20,879 nucleotides of DNA from NCBI GenBank assembly GCA_045631305.1, contig JAZQUM010000029.1, positions 1 through 20,879 of the forward strand, given 5' to 3'. Position 1 is the first letter of the stretch, and every line of letters starts with the position of its first letter. Shown in pieces: positions 19,575 through 20,879 of this stretch. The position numbers and the translations under genes were made by a program. The notes beneath the pieces are model-generated. The model did no database searches. It saw nothing but the letters and a program-made list of their open reading frames with translations, and was not told the DNA's origin. Source of the stretch: JAZQUM01 sp045631305. Its GTDB lineage: Bacteria > Bacillota > Clostridia > Oscillospirales > Oscillospiraceae.

Positions 19575-20879
19575 ATGGATCCTAAATACGAAGCCTTATT
19601 CACGCCGTGGAACATCGGCAAGGTCGAAATCAAAAACCGCATCGTGCTCTGCCCCATGGGCGGCACCTCCCTCTTCGGCTGGATGGAATTTACCGGCTGC
19701 CACTTTGACAAGGAAGCTGCCAATTTCTTCCTGGAACGCGCCAAGAACAATGTAGGTCTTATCATCCCCGGCATCGCTCCCGTCCGCGACACCATTCTGG
19801 GCCGCTGGCTGTGGACCAACAAGAAGATGTTCAAGGAACTCAAGGTCTTCATGGATGAGATCCACAAGACCGGCGCCAAGCTCTTCGTGCAGCTCACCGC
19901 TGGCATGGGCCGTTCCTGGGCTATTACCGACCATATCGCCCCCCTGCACAAGAACAAGTTCACCCGTGCTATGGTAAAGCCCATTATCGACACCAGCTTC
20001 CAGCTGGCAAGCCCCAGTGAAACTCCCTGCCGCTGGGATGAAGAAATCATCTGCCCCGAAATGACCGCTGCCCAGATCCAGGAGATCGTGGAAGCTTTCG
20101 CCAAGACCGCCAAGCTCTGCAAAGAAGCAGGCGTAGACGGTGTGGAAGTTCACGCAGTACACGAAGGTTATCTGCTGGACCAGTTCACCATGGAATTTTT
20201 CAATAAGCGCAGCGATGAATACGGCGGCTCTTTCGAAAACCGCTATCGCTTCCCCGTTGAGATCGTGCAGGCCATCAAGGCTGCCTGCGGCGAAGATTAT
20301 CCCGTTTCCCTGCGCTACAGCGTAGAATCCAAGCTCAAGGGCTTCCAGAAGGGCGCTGTTCCCGGCGAAGCATACACCGAACTGGGCCGCGACATGGAAG
20401 AGAGTGAAAAGGCTGCCAAGTACCTGCAGGATGCCGGCTACGATATGCTCAATGCCGATAACGGCACCTATGACTCCTGGTACTGGTCTCATCCCCCTAT
20501 GTACATGCCTCAGAACTGCAACCTGGACGATGTAGCCCACATCAAGAAATTTGTGGACATCCCCGTGGTTTGCGCAGGCCGCATGGAACCCGATGTCGGC
20601 GCTCAGGCTGTGGCCGATGGCCGCATCGACGCTATGGGTGTTGCCCGTCAGTTCCTGGCAGACGAAGCATGGATCACCAAGCTCATCGATAACCGTCTGG
20701 AAGACATCCGCCCCTGCATCTGCTGCCACAACGGCTGCTTCAACTTCTGCAAGCATAAGGGTCATGCCAATGACCAGGCTCTCAGCGATACCCGCGGTCT
20801 TGCCCGCTGCGCCATCAATCCCGAAACCATGCAGTCCACCAAGTACTATATCCGTCCCTCCACCACCTCCAAGCACATC
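19575..20879 (+). CDS. Old Yellow Enzyme-type NADH:flavin oxidoreductase with Fe-S cluster (3' end beyond window)
   Basis: 435 residues are visible. They begin YEALFTPWNIGKVEIKNRIV, the start of the FMN-binding TIM barrel of the 2,4-dienoyl-CoA reductase/2-enoate reductase family. Other barrel motifs are LFVQLTAGMGRS (103-114), VDGVEVHAVHEGYLLDQF (187-204), the segment NKRSDEYGGSFENRYRF (210-226), and VVCAGRM with IDAMGVARQFL (FMN phosphate site). The [4Fe-4S] ligands appear to be Cys381, Cys384, Cys388 and Cys412; the last gap is longer (23 residues) than the about 11 recalled for E. coli FadH. The frame stays open to the edge, so the FAD- and NAD(P)H-binding domains (about 220-240 more residues) are probably outside. 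The enzyme should reduce an activated C=C bond with NADH; the substrate is unknown. The ATG at 19575 has only a spaced AAAAGGAA upstream, and earlier in-frame starts are absent or blocked by stops. Confidence 0.9.
   Translation, partial: MDPKYEALFTPWNIGKVEIKNRIVLCPMGGTSLFGWMEFTGCHFDKEAANFFLERAKNNVGLIIPGIAPVRDTILGRWLWTNKKMFKELKVFMDEIHKTGAKLFVQLTAGMGRSWAITDHIAPLHKNKFTRAMVKPIIDTSFQLASPSETPCRWDEEIICPEMTAAQIQEIVEAFAKTAKLCKEAGVDGVEVHAVHEGYLLDQFTMEFFNKRSDEYGGSFENRYRFPVEIVQAIKAACGEDYPVSLRYSVESKLKGFQKGAVPGEAYTELGRDMEESEKAAKYLQDAGYDMLNADNGTYDSWYWSHPPMYMPQNCNLDDVAHIKKFVDIPVVCAGRMEPDVGAQAVADGRIDAMGVARQFLADEAWITKLIDNRLEDIRPCICCHNGCFNFCKHKGHANDQALSDTRGLARCAINPETMQSTKYYIRPSTTSKHI

Noticed and set aside
19596..20876. 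426-codon minus-strand open frame opposite the flavin reductase gene
   Set aside because: Antisense shadow; low-complexity translation rich in Gly, Ala, Val and Phe with no motif.
1..20879. CRISPR array, insertion sequence, prophage or integrase
   Set aside because: No regularly spaced repeats, no transposase or integrase motifs and no long terminal inverted repeats were seen on either strand.

Overview
The window is a moderately GC-rich stretch of a spore-forming anaerobic Bacillota chromosome, most likely class Clostridia. The evidence is a SleC-type spore cortex hydrolase, a double-cubane iron-sulfur reductase with its ATPase activator, oxygen-sensitive Fe-S flavoenzymes, strong AGGAGG ribosome binding sites, tRNA genes that encode their 3' CCA, and extended -10 promoters throughout. 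It reads as ordinary core chromosome: no insertion sequence, phage gene or CRISPR array was seen.

Layout. (1) 1-1518, minus strand: a copper-resistance operon, csoR then copA, with a promoter and CsoR-type operator in front; copA runs off the left edge in the middle of its CPC metal-site motif. (2) 1614-3964, minus: a three-gene operon of activase (YjiL type), double-cubane-cluster reductase (YjiM/HgdB type) and a DUF3343 protein. (3) 4096-5830, minus: a SleC-like spore cortex-lytic protein encoded as two adjacent genes, a pro-region-like protein and a SpoIID-plus-triple-peptidoglycan-binding protein. (4) 5943-7778, minus: an MgtC-family membrane protein, an iron-sulfur flavoprotein, and a small protein of unknown function. 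(5) 7966-8415: divergent tRNA genes, Pro(GGG) on the minus strand and Ser(TGA) and Ser(GCT) on the plus strand, around a very AT-rich spacer. (6) 8652-13762, minus: a BMP-family nucleoside/purine ABC importer (lipoprotein receptor, double ATPase, two permeases) with an unrecognised lipoprotein translationally coupled at its end. (7) 14124-17542, plus: a three-subunit xanthine dehydrogenase, transcribed divergently from the importer. (8) 17596-19359, minus: an adenine deaminase-family enzyme convergent with it. (9) 19575-end, plus: the first 435 residues of an Old Yellow Enzyme-type FMN/Fe-S/FAD reductase.

How the genes fit together. Regions 6-8 form a purine uptake and catabolism locus: the importer brings in nucleosides or bases, the deaminase would convert adenine to hypoxanthine, and the molybdoenzyme would oxidise hypoxanthine to xanthine and urate or run in reverse. 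The 361-base divergent region between importer and dehydrogenase holds two good promoters, a LacI/CcpA-type operator on the dehydrogenase side, two leader hairpins, and a short tandem repeat in the importer leader. The points most worth following up are the double-cubane reductase operon of unknown substrate, the two-gene SleC, the compact xanthine dehydrogenase large subunit, the altered active-site motifs of the adenine deaminase, and the lipoprotein attached to the importer operon.
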